A DNA stretch of 64,000 nt, taken from Ursus arctos. Lineage: Eukaryota > Chordata > Mammalia > Carnivora > Ursidae. A program made the position numbers and the translations under genes. The stretch lies in contig NW_026622841.1 of NCBI RefSeq assembly GCF_023065955.2, positions 21,883,501 to 21,947,500 on the forward strand. Reading direction: 5' to 3'. The notes under the pieces are model-generated. The model was not told the origin of the DNA. It was given only the letters and a program-made list of their open reading frames with translations, and did not search any database. Positions 22,186-34,074 of this stretch are shown piece after piece. Positions within the stretch are counted from its first letter, which is position 1, and the number at the start of each line of letters is the position of its first letter.

Positions 22186-22689
22186 CTGAACTTCAATACA
22201 GGTACACAAAGTTGCAACTCATTCATCTGGGAGCCCTGGAGCAAGTATTTTTCATCAAGATGTCTAGCATCATACAGAAATGGCCAGACTTTATACCCTG
22301 CCTTGCTTAGCCACCAGAAAGCATGCCCTGAGTAGCTCTCAGCCCCTGAGACAGATCCTGACCATGCTGAGAACTGCAGGTTACCTGATGACCTTATTCC
22401 CCACAGTTAACCATCAAGTTCTTCCTTGAAGAGGAATCTGGGTGGAGGATCTCCATGTTTAACAGACCTCCCCCATAAAAAGCCCTCTTTCCTTTTACTA
22501 GGAAAATGTTTGGACCAAAATTGAATACCATTTGAGTCATAAGGTCCTAACTGGTTTCGTTACAACGTGTGCGAGCTCTGAGGTAATCAGGCCCTAAAGC
22601 ATCTAAAGTTGCCTCTAAGTTGGTTGGCCTGCTTCCAGTTTCCACTCAAGTTGAATTTGCAAGCCACAATTAGATAAATTTTCATGAAG
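22186..22689. other. unassigned sequence
   Basis: No recognised repeat or gene. Base composition is more balanced than average and the part at 22270-22500 might be an old LTR, but no LTR landmark is certain. Confidence 0.4.
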
Positions 22690-23095
22690 TACATCTATCA
22701 TATCCCCTTCATGCTCAAAAACTTCCATAATTTCCACTTGTAAAATTTCTTAGGCTTTTTTCAGATGCATGGATCTCTGGCAGAGATAATTTTCTTCCCA
22801 CTATTCCAAGAGGTCCTCCCTCCAGCCAAATATTCTCATAGTTTCCGAGTATGGCTTTGGTGTTACCACTTCTATACTGTTCTAGTCCACAAAACTTTTC
22901 CATCTTTTCCTCTTGTCAGAATCTTGCACAGCCCTTAATTCCCAACTCCATTATACCTTCCCCTGAGAAGCTACCCCTGATGATCCTAAATCCACACTGA
23001 GTATCCTTTGTCTTCTCTGATCTCTTAAAAGATTGTTACCTATGACCTTACTTTGTTCATATTTGAATAAGACTCCATATCCAGGAGAGTCAGGG
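22690..23095 (+). mobile_element. L2 LINE 3' region
   Basis: AGAATCTTGCACAGCCCTTA, then TTCCCCTGAGAAGCTACCCC, then TCTTCTCTGATCTC and GTTACCTATGACCTTACTTT track the L2 3' consensus, which is pyrimidine-rich and ends in a CTTGT-type tract. Old and diverged. Confidence 0.62.
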
Positions 23096-23658
23096 ACAAA
23101 CCCTCACATAGTATCCTTCATGGCTTTTGCAATGGCTCAGTAATAGTGCAGAGGAAGGAGCCGAGGGCCAGTTTTTGGGAAGCATGGTACCTTCTATGGT
23201 CAACTAATCTCAGTTTCCTTGCCTATAATAAGGTGAGAGTGAATTGGATTTTCCTCTCTGTTATTTTGAGTGGGCTCAAATATTCTACAATTAATTGCAG
23301 AGCAATGAATGGATTAGCAAAGATCAATCTCATAGCATGTCTTAAGTAGTTTCTCTGAGAAATGGATAAAGGGGCAAGCGTTAGCTAGCCTAGCCATTAA
23401 GTCACTGAGAAAAAGTGCTGCCTTATGTTGATTTGGGTAAACCAAACAACTCATCTCTGTTAGTAAAGAAACTGCCTCAAGAGACTGTCTAGAAAAAATA
23501 AAAGGGAAACAATAAACCAGACATGATAGTCATCTCTCTGGGACTGTGAAGGAGGAAATTGTCTTAGACTACTATATCAAAGAATTAGCAACTATTCTAC
23601 TTAAGTCCACTTGGCGATCATGAAAATCTTTGAGCAGTGTACTAAAGAAATACAGGGT
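23096..23658. other. unassigned sequence
   Basis: A possible MIR core (AATCTCAGTTTCCTTGCCTA at about 23207) is too short to call. Nothing else is recognised. Confidence 0.4.
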
Positions 23659-23868
23659 GGGGCACCTGGGTGGCCCAGTTGGTTAAGTGTCCAATTCTTG
23701 GTTTCACCCAGGTTGTGATATCAGGATCACGATCTCAGGGTCATAAGATCGAGCCCTGTGTCAGGCTCTGCACTGAGTGCAGAGTCTGCTTGGGTTTCTC
23801 TCCCTCTCCCCCCCTGAACTCTCTCTCTCCAAGATAAATGGATAAATCTTAAAAAAAGAAAAAAAAGA
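23659..23868 (+). mobile_element. CAN-SINE, older copy of a tandem pair
   Basis: GGGCACCTGGGTGGCCCAGT, TGGTTAAGTGTCCAATTCTT, CGATCTCAGGGTCATAAGAT and a tail AAAAAAAGAAAAAAAAG. The TTCTTGGTTTC head and CTCAGGGTCATAAGA variant differ clearly from the next SINE. AAAGAAATACAGGGT (23644-23658) lies before it and recurs with one change after the second SINE. Confidence 0.96.
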
Positions 23869-24074
23869 GGGGCACCTGGGTGGCTCAGTCAGTTAAGCAT
23901 CTGCCTATGGCTCAGGTCATGATCCCAGGGTCCTAGGATTGAGCCCTGCATCGGGCTACCTGCTCCACTGGGAGCCTGCCTCTTCCTCTCCCACCCTCCC
24001 TGCTTGTGTTCCCTCTCTTGCTGGCTGTCTCTCTGTCAAATAAATAAATAAGATCTTAAAAAAAAAAAAAAAGG
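23869..24074 (+). mobile_element. CAN-SINE inserted in the tail of the preceding SINE
   Basis: It starts GGGGCACCTGGGTGGCTCAG directly at the A-rich tail of the upstream SINE and ends in a long A run. AAAGAAATATAGGGT (24075-24089) matches the flank upstream of the first SINE, so the original target duplication now brackets both. The subtype is younger (CTATGGCTCAGGTCATGATC). Confidence 0.96.
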
Positions 24075-24199
24075 AAAGAAATATAGGGTTAGTCAGTCTC
24101 TTGCCTTAAAGGACCTTACAATTTAGTTTGGCAAACAAATATGAGACATGAGAAAATAACTATGCAGCAGCATGGAATTAAGTTCTGTGTAGTGGAAAC

Positions 24200-24410
24200 T
24201 CCCTGGGTTTGACTGCAGAACTCACCTCTATATAGCAAATGGTCTCAGACATTAACCAATCCTTCTAATCCTCATTTGCAAAAATGTGGATAATGGTAGT
24301 ATCTTCCTCACACGGTATTGGGAGGATTAAGTGAGATAATAATGATAAACTGCAGTCCTGGCACACTGTAAGACCTCAAGAAATATTTATCATCATCATC
24401 TTCAGTGAAT
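24200..24410 (+). mobile_element. MIR SINE
   Basis: TCCCTGGGTTTGACTGCAGA, TCTAATCCTCATTTGCAAAA, GGGAGGATTAAGTGAGATAA and CAGTCCTGGCACACTGTAAG give nearly the full MIR consensus in forward order, ending in ATCATCATCAT. Confidence 0.9.
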
Positions 24411-24570
24411 TTTTATATGTCAGTGAGCACTGAGACCCATAAGCTGGAGAAGCCAGGCAAGGTTTCCCAAAAAAGGAAGAACTGAGCTGGGCTGAGAATA
24501 TCAGTGGGTTGAAGACTGAGAGGGACATGAGGGATGAGGGAAGACCTTTACAAGTGAGAGGTAAAACATC
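24411..24570 (-). mobile_element. L2 LINE fragment
   Basis: CAAGGTTTCCCAAAAAAGGA, then GAACTGAGCTGGGCTGAGAA, then GGGACATGAGGGATGAGGGA looks like the reverse of the L2 3' region (its GGCTTCCTGGAGGAG and GAGCTGGGTCTTGAA parts). Confidence 0.5.
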
Positions 24571-25504
24571 ATGAATTTGGGTAAAGATGACCAACTGAGA
24601 ATCCTATGTAGAAACAGCCTTTGACAATGGTCTCTTGAAGTGTATGTGGCCCAAGCTGTGTAAGCCTTCCTGTGGCCGGTAGACAATCTGAATATTTACT
24701 TCATCTTGGACTCCACCATACCATGAAGTATGAAACATGCGGGGAGCCCATATCCTTACTGAATTTTAGAACTCAGCTACAAAGTTTGGCAAAAAGAAAA
24801 TGTTGCCTTTTCTATTGGAGACTTTAAAGGAATTGTTTCATCAAGCCTGGTGGCTCTGGAAAACAGCATGTTGTAGAGTATAAGTATTTGGTAACATTAG
24901 CAGTATCTAAGAATTACTGAGCAAATCCCACCTGTCTTTTTCATAATGACCTTCTTCCCTGAAAGGTTTTCTATATTATTATGACTACTGGTTAAATTAA
25001 GCTTTAAAGAAAAATAGAGTAATTTTAAGTTCCATAGATTTCTAGTAATAAACATTACTAATGCTTTATTTTGGGGCCACTGGTAACTAAACTTTTTTCT
25101 CATTTTATAGTCAATTTACTTAATCTGAGGAGGCCGTGTTATTTTTTCCCCTTACCTTTATTAGTTTTTGGCCTTTCTCCAACTTGTCTGGCTCAAAATC
25201 CTTATTAATTGTGTTTTACCATTAAGGATAATCTCGTTATTCTACAGATAGCAAACTGCAGGTTAAAGAAAAGAAGAAGAAAAATTTAGTTGCTATCACA
25301 CAATTTCACTACTTCTTCCAAGTAAAAGCAAAAATATTTGCAATTCAACAGCATGGGGTCATTCCAGGACAAGGGCTAATGGCAGTTAAATGAAATATTT
25401 TTTGCCAACAGCACTGTACAAATTAAAGTTCTTTACTTTGAATGTCAAATGACATTAATTGCCTTTCCCCCACTGCCAAAGGAAAGCAGAGAAGAAATTT
25501 TATA
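24571..25504. other. unassigned sequence
   Basis: No gene or repeat family is recognised. The short minus-strand frames here show no recognisable content. Confidence 0.45.
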
Positions 25505-25830
25505 AACATTTCATTTTCCTTTATCAAACATTCACTGAATCCCTACTGTGTGCCAGGCACTCTTCTAGGCTCTAAGGATGTAATCATGAGTGAAACAAAG
25601 TCCTTGCTCTCATTGAGCTTATTCTAAGTAGAGGGTCTGACAGCCAGCATGTAAGTATGTACTGAGTGGTGATAAATTCTATAAAGGTACATCAAGAAGG
25701 CATAAGAGAAGTGACAGTGGCATAGGACGGGGAGGAGTCTTGTTTTACAGTGTGGTCAGGGAAGACCTGGCCAATAAAGGGACATTTGACCAGAAGTCAA
25801 AGAGTCAACCCTGTGGCTACCAGGGGTAAC
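25505..25830 (-). mobile_element. L2 LINE 3' end
   Basis: Reverse L2 end: CATTCACTGAATCCCTACTG, GTGCCAGGCACTCTTCTAGG, ATGTAATCATGAGTGAAACA, TTGCTCTCATTGAGCTTATT, then GTGGTCAGGGAAGACCTGGC and GACATTTGACCAGAAGTC. The order is right over more than 300 bases. Confidence 0.85.
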
Positions 25831-26764
25831 AGATTAAATACACCACTCTCCAACACTCACATACGTTTGCACATGCTCACAAATGAACATCTTGGGTAAA
25901 GAGATTTAAAAGGCTTTTCATTCATCAAAATTTTCTAAACTTGTAGTGCTAACCAGAACATGGGTCTTTGTCTTTGAAATGTTAATAAATGGTTGCCTGC
26001 TTAATTTTGACTCAAAGGAGAGACTGTAAATCTGAAAGGTTGCTGTTCTTGTTATACATCATGCATACTGCAGAAATTAGCAGGCTCGAACTGCCCCAGA
26101 GGCTGAACAAAAGTGGGATTTATACTCCTCCCTCACTGATCTTTCACACATGAATCAAATGATATATTCCCAAAGAAGAATTAGAAACTGACACGCTCCA
26201 TGCCAGCATGTAGATAAGGTTGAGACCTGTGTATATCGATGGTTACACTCAGATCTCTTGTGCCTTTCTGCCATATGGAGATTAATCTGGCTCAGGCCCT
26301 GCTGATAGCCGGAATTAATAATCATCCTTACACAATACCAGACGGTCACCACAGAAACATGCTCCCAAATGGAGTGGGAGTCATCAAGTGCAACCCAGCC
26401 ATCACCTGCTCCCAATCCCCCTTTGTTAACCTTAAAATTAAACACAGTCACAAACCACTTATGGAGAGGACAGATTTCCACAGCCTTTAGGAATCCTGGA
26501 AGCAGCTTTCACAAGGTCCCAGTATCAAATCCAGGCCCTACTCTTTCATTCAGTCCTGACTGCTATTTAAAGCAAAAAGCTTAAAGAACTCATAGATGTG
26601 GATTTTCAGCTCCCAGAGAATTTTAATTTGCTAACTAGTAGAAGCATGAAAAGGAGACCTATAAAAGAAGTAAATAATGGAAATCGACTACTTGGTAGAG
26701 ACAGCATACGGGGAAAAAAATTAAAGGTGCAGCAGAACCCAGCAGTAAATTATAGCACTCAACA
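25831..26764. other. unassigned sequence
   Basis: Overlapping frames of 71-108 codons occur on both strands at 26155-26584 but none shows a recognisable domain. The block is less AT-rich and may be an old LTR or unique DNA. Confidence 0.4.
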
Positions 26765-26905
26765 GAAGTGGATGCTGACTCTGAACTAGGTCTGCCATTT
26801 CTTATCTTTGGGACCCTAAGGAAGCTCCATAACCAGTCTGTGCCTCTGTTTCCTTAGCTGTAGAGTAGAAATAACAGTAACTCCTTATCACGAGGTCTAT
26901 AACTT
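26765..26905 (+). mobile_element. MIR SINE
   Basis: GCTGACTCTGAACTAGGTCT, AACCAGTCTGTGCCTCTGTT, TCCTTAGCTGTAGAGTAGAA and ATAACAGTAACTCC match MIR in forward order. Confidence 0.82.
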
Positions 26906-27260
26906 ACACTATATGCCAGCACAGAGAGTAAGGATGCATGTTTAGGTTGGAGAGTTTACTCTACACTTCAAGGGCAATGTTTTATCCTTATCAAGAATAC
27001 ATATTCCAGCATTTAATATGAAAAGACCCAGCCACTATAAGTACTTTGAACTATTCTGATCCATAGTGGATGTTTTGTTATTTAGCCTGTCAAATGTTAA
27101 CAACAAGTTTTATTGGTGAAATTAGTGGGTTTTACTCAACTTAGTGGGTATGAGTAATGGGTTTTCATTAATTCAAATTAGTGATATTTAAGATGTCAAT
27201 TGGCTAATATATTGTAAAGACATTTTCACCACTCCAGGGCAAGGCATAAGATCCTAGCAT
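26906..27260. other. unassigned AT-rich sequence
   Basis: No recognised feature. Confidence 0.45.
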
Positions 27261-27328
27261 TCTTAGAAGTAGTTTAATTCCTGGGTTTAATTCCTCTTAG
27301 AAGTAGTTTAATTCCTGGGTTTAATTCC
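27261..27328 (+). repeat. perfect 34 bp tandem duplication
   Basis: The unit TCTTAGAAGTAGTTTAATTC plus CTGGGTTTAATTCC is present twice with no difference (27261-27294 and 27295-27328). The unit contains its own inner repeat of TTTAATTCC, which could have started the slippage. Confidence 0.99.
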
Positions 27329-27914
27329 TAAATAACTACTGGTTCTTAACCAACTGAGTTAGACTACATGGTTAGCCAATTCCTACTCTAGAGTGTTGTC
27401 ATATTTGTTTTGGGGGAGCCTTTTATGTAAGCACCAGTCAGATCTCCCAAAGAATGGTGATATTATATAATAGGTTATAACTACCATTTTGTGTCTTCAT
27501 ACTAATAAATGTCTGTGTGTTTCTATCACCTGTTTAAGATGACACAATGATTTGTTTTATATATTTGGAATGTTTCAATCACAAGTACTTATCCTTTGAA
27601 ATTTTGGCACCTGCAAGTATCAACTTCAGTTATATGAAAATGTCACCTAAACGAAACACTATTTCCAATGAAGTTCCCATTTTCAGGTACTGCTTTTTGA
27701 TTAGGCTGTCACTGCAAAAATGTTGAAACTAAATGATTCACACTGTTGGGAGACAATTTTCCATGAGTCTCTCACATTTATGTACATGTTGAATGCACAA
27801 GCACTACTGACTAGCTATGTTCTAGACTATCTTTTCAAGGATATTTGTATAGCAAACAATCTTGGAAGATAAAAATAGTGTCTCCTTCTGCAGCAAAAGG
27901 CAGATTTATTTACT
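27329..27914. other. unassigned AT-rich sequence
   Basis: No gene, RNA or repeat family is recognised. Confidence 0.45.
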
Positions 27915-27985
27915 CTCATCTATATATGGATATTTATATATATGTGTGTGTGTATAGATAGAGAATATAATATATAATAAATATA
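27915..27985 (+). repeat. AT/GT-rich low-complexity tract
   Basis: TATATATGGATATTTATATA, then TATGTGTGTGTGTATAG, then AGAATATAATATATAATAAA: an imperfect alternating purine-pyrimidine tract. Confidence 0.9.
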
Positions 27986-28799
27986 AAGTCTCTCTCGGGT
28001 GTAAAGTTCAGGCAGAATTATTATCCATTATACAAGATTTGGGTTTTCTAAATTGAGGATTCCTCTCCCATAATGCAATCTACCATCTATGCAAAAGTCA
28101 TCCAACCCTCATGGTGTTGCCAGTGGGAAGGGGTTCAGGGAACAAAAACAAAATGATGATAATGTGGCTATGGCTGTTGCTGTAACTAGTAAATTGTCCT
28201 TTCTTTTCCACCTAAGAATCTTGTCTTCTGACAGCATCCATGAAAAGTGTGGTACGCTAACTTGTTAGCTTGTACACAGGGTAAAATCTCAGATTGTTCA
28301 CAGTTTGACACACATCAATTCTGAATAAATTTCACTTCAAGTAAAAATCATGATGAATACCACAAAGTCCAAAGACGAACAGGAATACTACAGAGACCTC
28401 AAGAATTCTCAGCCAAGAGAGAAGGGAGAGAATTATTATTCTACTTTAGACAGGGGCATGACTATAACCTACAAAGTCTCAGTGTAAGAACTGATTGCAA
28501 AAGGAGAGTTAGAATATTTAAGAGAATCAACTCTTTTCAAGTGCCCTCAAGATGATTGGCAGCATCTGTTTATATGAAAGTAATTGGAATTCCAAATATA
28601 ACTGATTCTTTTTTAGTAATTAAAAGAAATCCTTTGAAAATATACTAAACAATATTTCCCCCTATTTTTAAAACACTAAGGTTTTCCTTTAAATATTTGA
28701 CTTTTTAAATTGTATCTGATAATGGAAGTAATAGTCATGATAGAAATTATAGAAAATTGTGTGAAATTATGAAATATTAATAATCTATTCATTGGAGCT
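27986..28799. other. unassigned sequence
   Basis: No recognised repeat or gene. Confidence 0.45.
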
Positions 28800-30598
28800 C
28801 CACTTCTAGAATGGCAGTAAGAGTTCTGCGGTCCCACTCTCTGGTAAAACAATCACAACTAATGAAAATAATTTTAAAAAGCAACCATTTAAAGTCTTTC
28901 AAAATTGCACCAATAATAAAATACCTAGGAATAAGCTTAACCAAGGAAGTGAAATACCTATACTCTGAAAACTATAGAACAATGACAAAAGAAATTGAAG
29001 GATGACGCAAATGGAAAGATATTCCATGCTCATGAATGGGAAGAATATTGTTAAAATGTCTATACTACCCAAAGTAATCTATAGATTTAATTCAATCCTT
29101 ATCAAAATACCAACAACATTTTTCACAGAACTAGAACAAATAATCCTAAAACTACTGTGGAACCACAAAACACCCCAAATAGCTAAAGCAATTTTGAGAA
29201 AGAAGTACAAAGATGGAAGTATCACAATCCCAGATTTCAAGATTTACTAAAAGTTGTAGCAATCAAAACAATATGGTACTGGCACAAAAACAGACGCATT
29301 GATAAATGAAACAGAGAGCCCAGAAATAAAACCATGCTTATATGGTCAATCTATGATGAAAGAGGCAAGAATATACAGTGGGAAAAAGACAGTCTCTTCA
29401 ACTAATGGTGCAGGGAAAACCATACAGCCATGTGCAAAAGAATGGAACTGGACCACTTAAACTTCCATAAAACTCCTAAAAGAAACAGGCAGTAATTTCC
29501 TTGACATTAGCTGTAGAAACATTTTTCTAGATATATCACTTCAGAAAAGGGAAACAAAATGCAAAACTTAACTATCGGGATTCTACCAAAATAAAAAGCT
29601 TTTGCACTGCAAAAATAAATAAATAAACAAAACAAAAAGGCAATTTACTGAATGGGAGACTGTATTTGAAAATGATATATCCAATAAAGGGTTAAAATCC
29701 AAAACATATAAAGATTTTATACAGGTCAACACCCCAAAAAACCTGATAAAAATATGGGCAGAGGACCTAAATGGACATTTTCCCAAAGAAAACATACAGA
29801 TGACCAACAAAAACACACATGAGAAGATTCTCAACCATCACTAACTACCAGGGATAGGCAAATCAAAACCACAATGAGATATCACTTCACACCTGTCAGA
29901 ATGATAGAATCAAAAAGGGAAGAAGTGTTGGTAAGGATGTAGAGAAAAAAGAACCCTCATACACTGTTGGTGGGAATACAAATTCCACAGTGCAGTCACT
30001 GTTGAAAACAGTATGGAGATTCCTAAAAAAATTAAAAATAGAATTACCATATAATCCAGTAATGCCACTACTGGGTATTCACCCAAAGAAAATGAAAACA
30101 TTAATTGAAAAAGATATATGCATCCTTATGTTTATTGTAACATTATTTGTGGTAGCCAAGATATGGAAGCAACTGAAGTGTCCATTGACAGATGAAAGGA
30201 TAAAGAAGATATATAGATATAGATATAGATCTATGTACATATACGTGTTTATATGTGTGTGTGTATATGTATGTAATGGAATATAACTGAGCCATAAAAA
30301 AGAACAAGATCTTGACATTTGCAACAATATGGATGAACCCAGAGTGTATAATGCTAAGTGAAGTAAGTCACAGAAAGACAAATACCATAGGATTTCACTC
30401 ATAGATGAAGAAACAAATGAACAAAGAAAACAACAACAAAAAAACAGACTCAAATACAGAAGAAAGGTGGGTAAAGGGGATAAAGAGTACATGTAATGAG
30501 CACTGAGTAATGTATGGAATTGTTGAATCATTGTATTGTACACCCAAAACTAATGTACATTGTATGTCAGTTAGACTTCAATAAAAAAATTTAAAAAT
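28800..30598 (+). mobile_element. L1, 3' part only, decayed
   Basis: From 28880 the sequence follows the last third of ORF2 (AAATACCTAGGAATAAGCTT, then TACTACCCAAAGTAATCTAT) to a complete 3'UTR (AGCACTGAGTAATGTATGGA, ACACCCAAAACTAATGTACA) and an A-rich tail. The 80 bases before (28800-28880, with CTTCTAGAATGGCAGTAAGA) might be an L1 5' leader joined to late ORF2 by internal deletion, but that part is uncertain. Two open pieces, 28811-29005 and 29002-29250, overlap by 4 bases in different frames, the sign of a frameshift. A GATATA-type microsatellite (30208-30275) sits near the end of ORF2. Confidence 0.9.
30208..30275 (+). repeat. GATATA/GTATAT-type microsatellite inside L1
   Basis: ATATATAGATATAGATATAG runs into ATGTGTGTGTGTATATGTAT. 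It replaces the A-rich spacer usual at this point of ORF2. Confidence 0.9.
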
Positions 30599-31149
30599 AA
30601 AGTCTCTTGAAATTGTTCTAATTAAGACAAATTGTCCATAAGGATCATAAATTGAAAACATTTATTCACAGAAATCTATTAAATCTTGCTAAGACCAACT
30701 AGATTCTGTTACATGTGAGCCACAGCCCACTCACTCTTCCCATTCAACTCAGTATGACAGAAGCTCTACTCTGGATGGGTAGCCAAGAAGACAGGGCTTT
30801 GTCATCCTTCAGCTCTCACTCAAGGTATATAGTGTTGTTTCACTCCAGGAGGCAGTGGTCAGAATATCTCACCAATCTTCCTCTAGCTCCAGGTTTCAGA
30901 GGCTAAGTTCCTGGCAAGTGTGGCAGAGAGGTCAGGGACCTCCTCTTCCACATCCACCACTCATATGGTTCTACCACAGGTAGTTTTGCCACAGGTACAG
31001 AAAGCAAAACATACTTAAGTCTCAATTTCCTTTATCCCAGCTCATTCACAGGATAGAAGTCTCATCTAGGAAAGGTAAAACAAGAGGATTAGAATGTAGT
31101 GTCCCAATTCAGCATCCTCCTTTTAAAGCAGGGATGTCTCAAGAAGTAG
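30599..31149. other. unassigned sequence, possibly L1M 5'UTR
   Basis: Moderately GC-rich between two L1 pieces. It may be the far 5' end of the next L1M, but I cannot align it. The 63-codon frame at 30715-30906 is featureless. Confidence 0.4.
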
Positions 31150-33060
31150 CCACTGTCCCAACTCTGATCTGAGGAATAATCGAAAGATTTTATCAGGGGA
31201 GAAGAAATTCATAAGAATAAAGAGGTTTGAAGGTCTCCCAAAAAAATACCTGGCATTATTTTAGAAAGACTGTGGGGAAGTTCAAGTCTAAGGGTTCTCC
31301 CCCACTCCCTCCCCCCAAAAAAAAGAATTTTGGTAATACACAATTAAGAAGTTGATAGCTTCATGACAGCAACAACATAAACCATAGACCAGTTTGCCAG
31401 AGAGAATCAGGGAAAAAGAAATCAGCTAAGAAGGATCTTTGTGAGTTCCAAATATATCTCGAGAACTGGTCTCAAAACGATTCCTGAAAATATGACTGAA
31501 TTTAGCTAGATATGACTATGGAGCAATTTATGCCCCAGAACATTACTATAAACAATAGAGCAATCAGTCAGAAATTAGTGGATCGTAATAGCTGGGTGTC
31601 ATACCAACAAAGGCAGACAGATTAGGAGAGATATCAGGGAAAGAGATAGTCAAGGAGAGGGTTGCTAACACCACTGTCCCAGAATGACTGTGAATGCCAA
31701 GGCTGAATCCTCAGAAGAGCAACACTAAGGCTCCACACTGTGTATGGAGGAAACAAATTTCACTAAAATGTCCCAGTCAACTCACTAAACAAATAAGCAA
31801 GCAATACAAATTTGTAAAAGCCCAAGGTGGGAGGGGATTCAATAGTTCAAAATGCTACAACATATTACCTAAAATGTCTAGTTCTCAACAAAAATTACAA
31901 GGCATGAAGAAAAATAGGAAACTGTTACCCATAATGAAAAACCAGGCAATAGAAACAGACTTTAAGAGGGGTCCATCCAGACGGTAGATTCAGCAGACTA
32001 AGTTTTCAAAGGAGTTACAGCATGTTTTTAAAAAAAAAAAAAAGTTTAAAAAAGAAAAAGGAAGGTATGACAATTTCTCACTGAATAGAAAAAAATCACT
32101 GAAGAGAAAAATCTACAAAAAAAGAACTAAACAGGAATTCTGTAGTTGGAAAGTACAAAAACTAAATGAAAATAGTTACCCAAGGGGAAAACAGTAGATC
32201 TGAACTAGGAGAATCAGAAAACTTAAATACAGATTGACAGAGTTATATTACCTGAAAAACACAGAAAAAACAATGAAGAATAAAGAAATAGAGCCCTAGA
32301 GAAATGTGAGGTATCACTCTGTGCACCAATATACACGTACAGGGAGTTCCAAAAGAGGAAAGAATAAGAAAAAAAAAAAAATACTCGAAGAAATAATGGC
32401 TAAAAACTTCCCATATGAAACATATTCATTGACACACCCAAAAGTTCAACAAACTCCAAGTAGATAAAATGTAAAGTGATCTGTACTGTAAAAATCATAG
32501 TTAAAATGCTGAAAGCAAAGAAAATATTGTGAAAGTAGTAAGAAAAAATTCATCCTATACAAAGGAACCCCAGTAAGATTAGCATCTGACTTCTCATTGG
32601 AAACAATGGCGGCCAGAGGCAGGGGGATGAGAATTTAAGTGCTGAATGAAAAACACAATACAACAAAACAAAACACACAAAAAAACTCTCCTCCAAAAAT
32701 CTCATATCCAGCAAAATTATTTTCAAAAAGTAAGATGAAATCAAGACACACAGATATACATAAATTGAGAGAAGATTTTGTTAGCAAACCTGCCCTATAA
32801 GAAATACTGAAGGAAGTTTTCCAGGCTGAAAGTAAGTGCCTCTGGTAATTTGAACACACAAACAAACAAGAACATCAGTAAAGGCAATTATGAAATTATA
32901 AAAGACTTTCAGGAACATACTATACATACTGGTTTGTAACCTGCTTTATTCACTTAGTAGTATGGGTTTCCAAAATTAAAAAAAGATTATGATAATATAA
33001 AAGGTTTAAATGAATTATTTGTAGATAATACACTAAGCAGTCCATAGAATAAGGGTATGT
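31150..33060 (+). mobile_element. L1M (or HAL1) 5' part: 5'UTR and decayed ORF1
   Basis: The 5'UTR hallmark GTGGGGAAGTTCAAGTCTAA and the C-rich GTTCTCCCCCACTCCCTCCC lie at 31270-31310. ORF1 territory follows: CTAGTTCTCAACAAAAATTA, AAATAATGGCTAAAAACTTC (about 32390), CAGTAAGATTAGCATCTGAC and CTCATATCCAGCAAAATTAT. It stops before ORF2. Either an L1M cut at that point or a HAL1, which naturally lacks ORF2. No frame is intact. Confidence 0.82.
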
Positions 33061-34059
33061 AGCCGTGCTAAGAAAAACAAAAAACAAAAAACAAAACAAA
33101 ACAAACAAAAAACCAACAATAAAACAACTCTGGAACTACTAAAAATGAGCCTATTATTTAGGGAAATAAGACGTCTGAACTCTAAATCCTTATACATAAT
33201 TCACTTCCCTTATGAGAATTTTCTGTTGATTTTTTTTAAGATTTTTAATTCTCATTGAAAAAATGAACTCACTATGTAGTATTAAACCACCTAAAAATCT
33301 TGGATAAAAGGAAATTAGCCTATAGGCCGTGTGGTTGAGCAGCTGGTAGTAAGGTTCAGTGGGTAAAAACACTGGCCTGAAAGGTAGCGGCCCTTTGTAA
33401 ATTAAGTTTTAAGTTCTAAATCTGTTCCCATAACTCACTGTGCCCTTTTCTGGGCATGTGATCAGACTCTTTGGAATACTCAAACTCACAAAAGCAAAGT
33501 CATGGGATGTGGTTACTATAAAGATTGACAGTACTATCCTGAATGTAAGCATAGAGAGCCTGAAGTTGGGAATCAAAATGTTAGGGACTGAATCAAGAGT
33601 ATCATCTTCCAACTCTTACTCTCTATTACTGACCAGTTTGCCGCACCTCAGTATTTGCTAGGCTCCCTCTATGTATTCACAAGTCATCAATGTCCATGTT
33701 TCCTGCTCTCTCACAATTCAGGATTGCCGATATCTCACATGGAATTGCCTTGACTGCAATTGTTCTTTCAGCTCAAGAAATTTACTGACCACCTTTTCTT
33801 TGTCCCTTAAAGTTTTAGAGAAAAAACAGCAATGGCTTAGTCCAACTTATAGACTTTCTTCTCTATATGTCTGTAAGTTGGAGTCATCTCCTGTGAAAAA
33901 GAAATTCATGTAAAACAGCCCTGACAGAAGTGTCAAATATAAGCAGCTGAATTTCAAGAGGATACAGGTGTGTGTTGTCAAAAAATCAGAAATAAAAATT
34001 AAAACCACAATAGTGAAATAATATTTAGTAAGAGTTTATTATGCACAAAAGAACAGATA
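33061..34059. other. unassigned sequence
   Basis: An A-rich AAAAC-type tract at 33077-33115, then sequence with no certain family. The part at 33340-33480 may be a badly eroded MIR. An 80-codon plus frame at 33671-33913 has no recognised content. Confidence 0.4.
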
Positions 34060-34074
34060 ATAAACTGGCAGTCT

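Noticed and set aside
30079..30543. 154-codon minus-strand frame
   Set aside because: It is the antisense of an L1 3' region, with a Y/T/H run from a microsatellite; a shadow frame.
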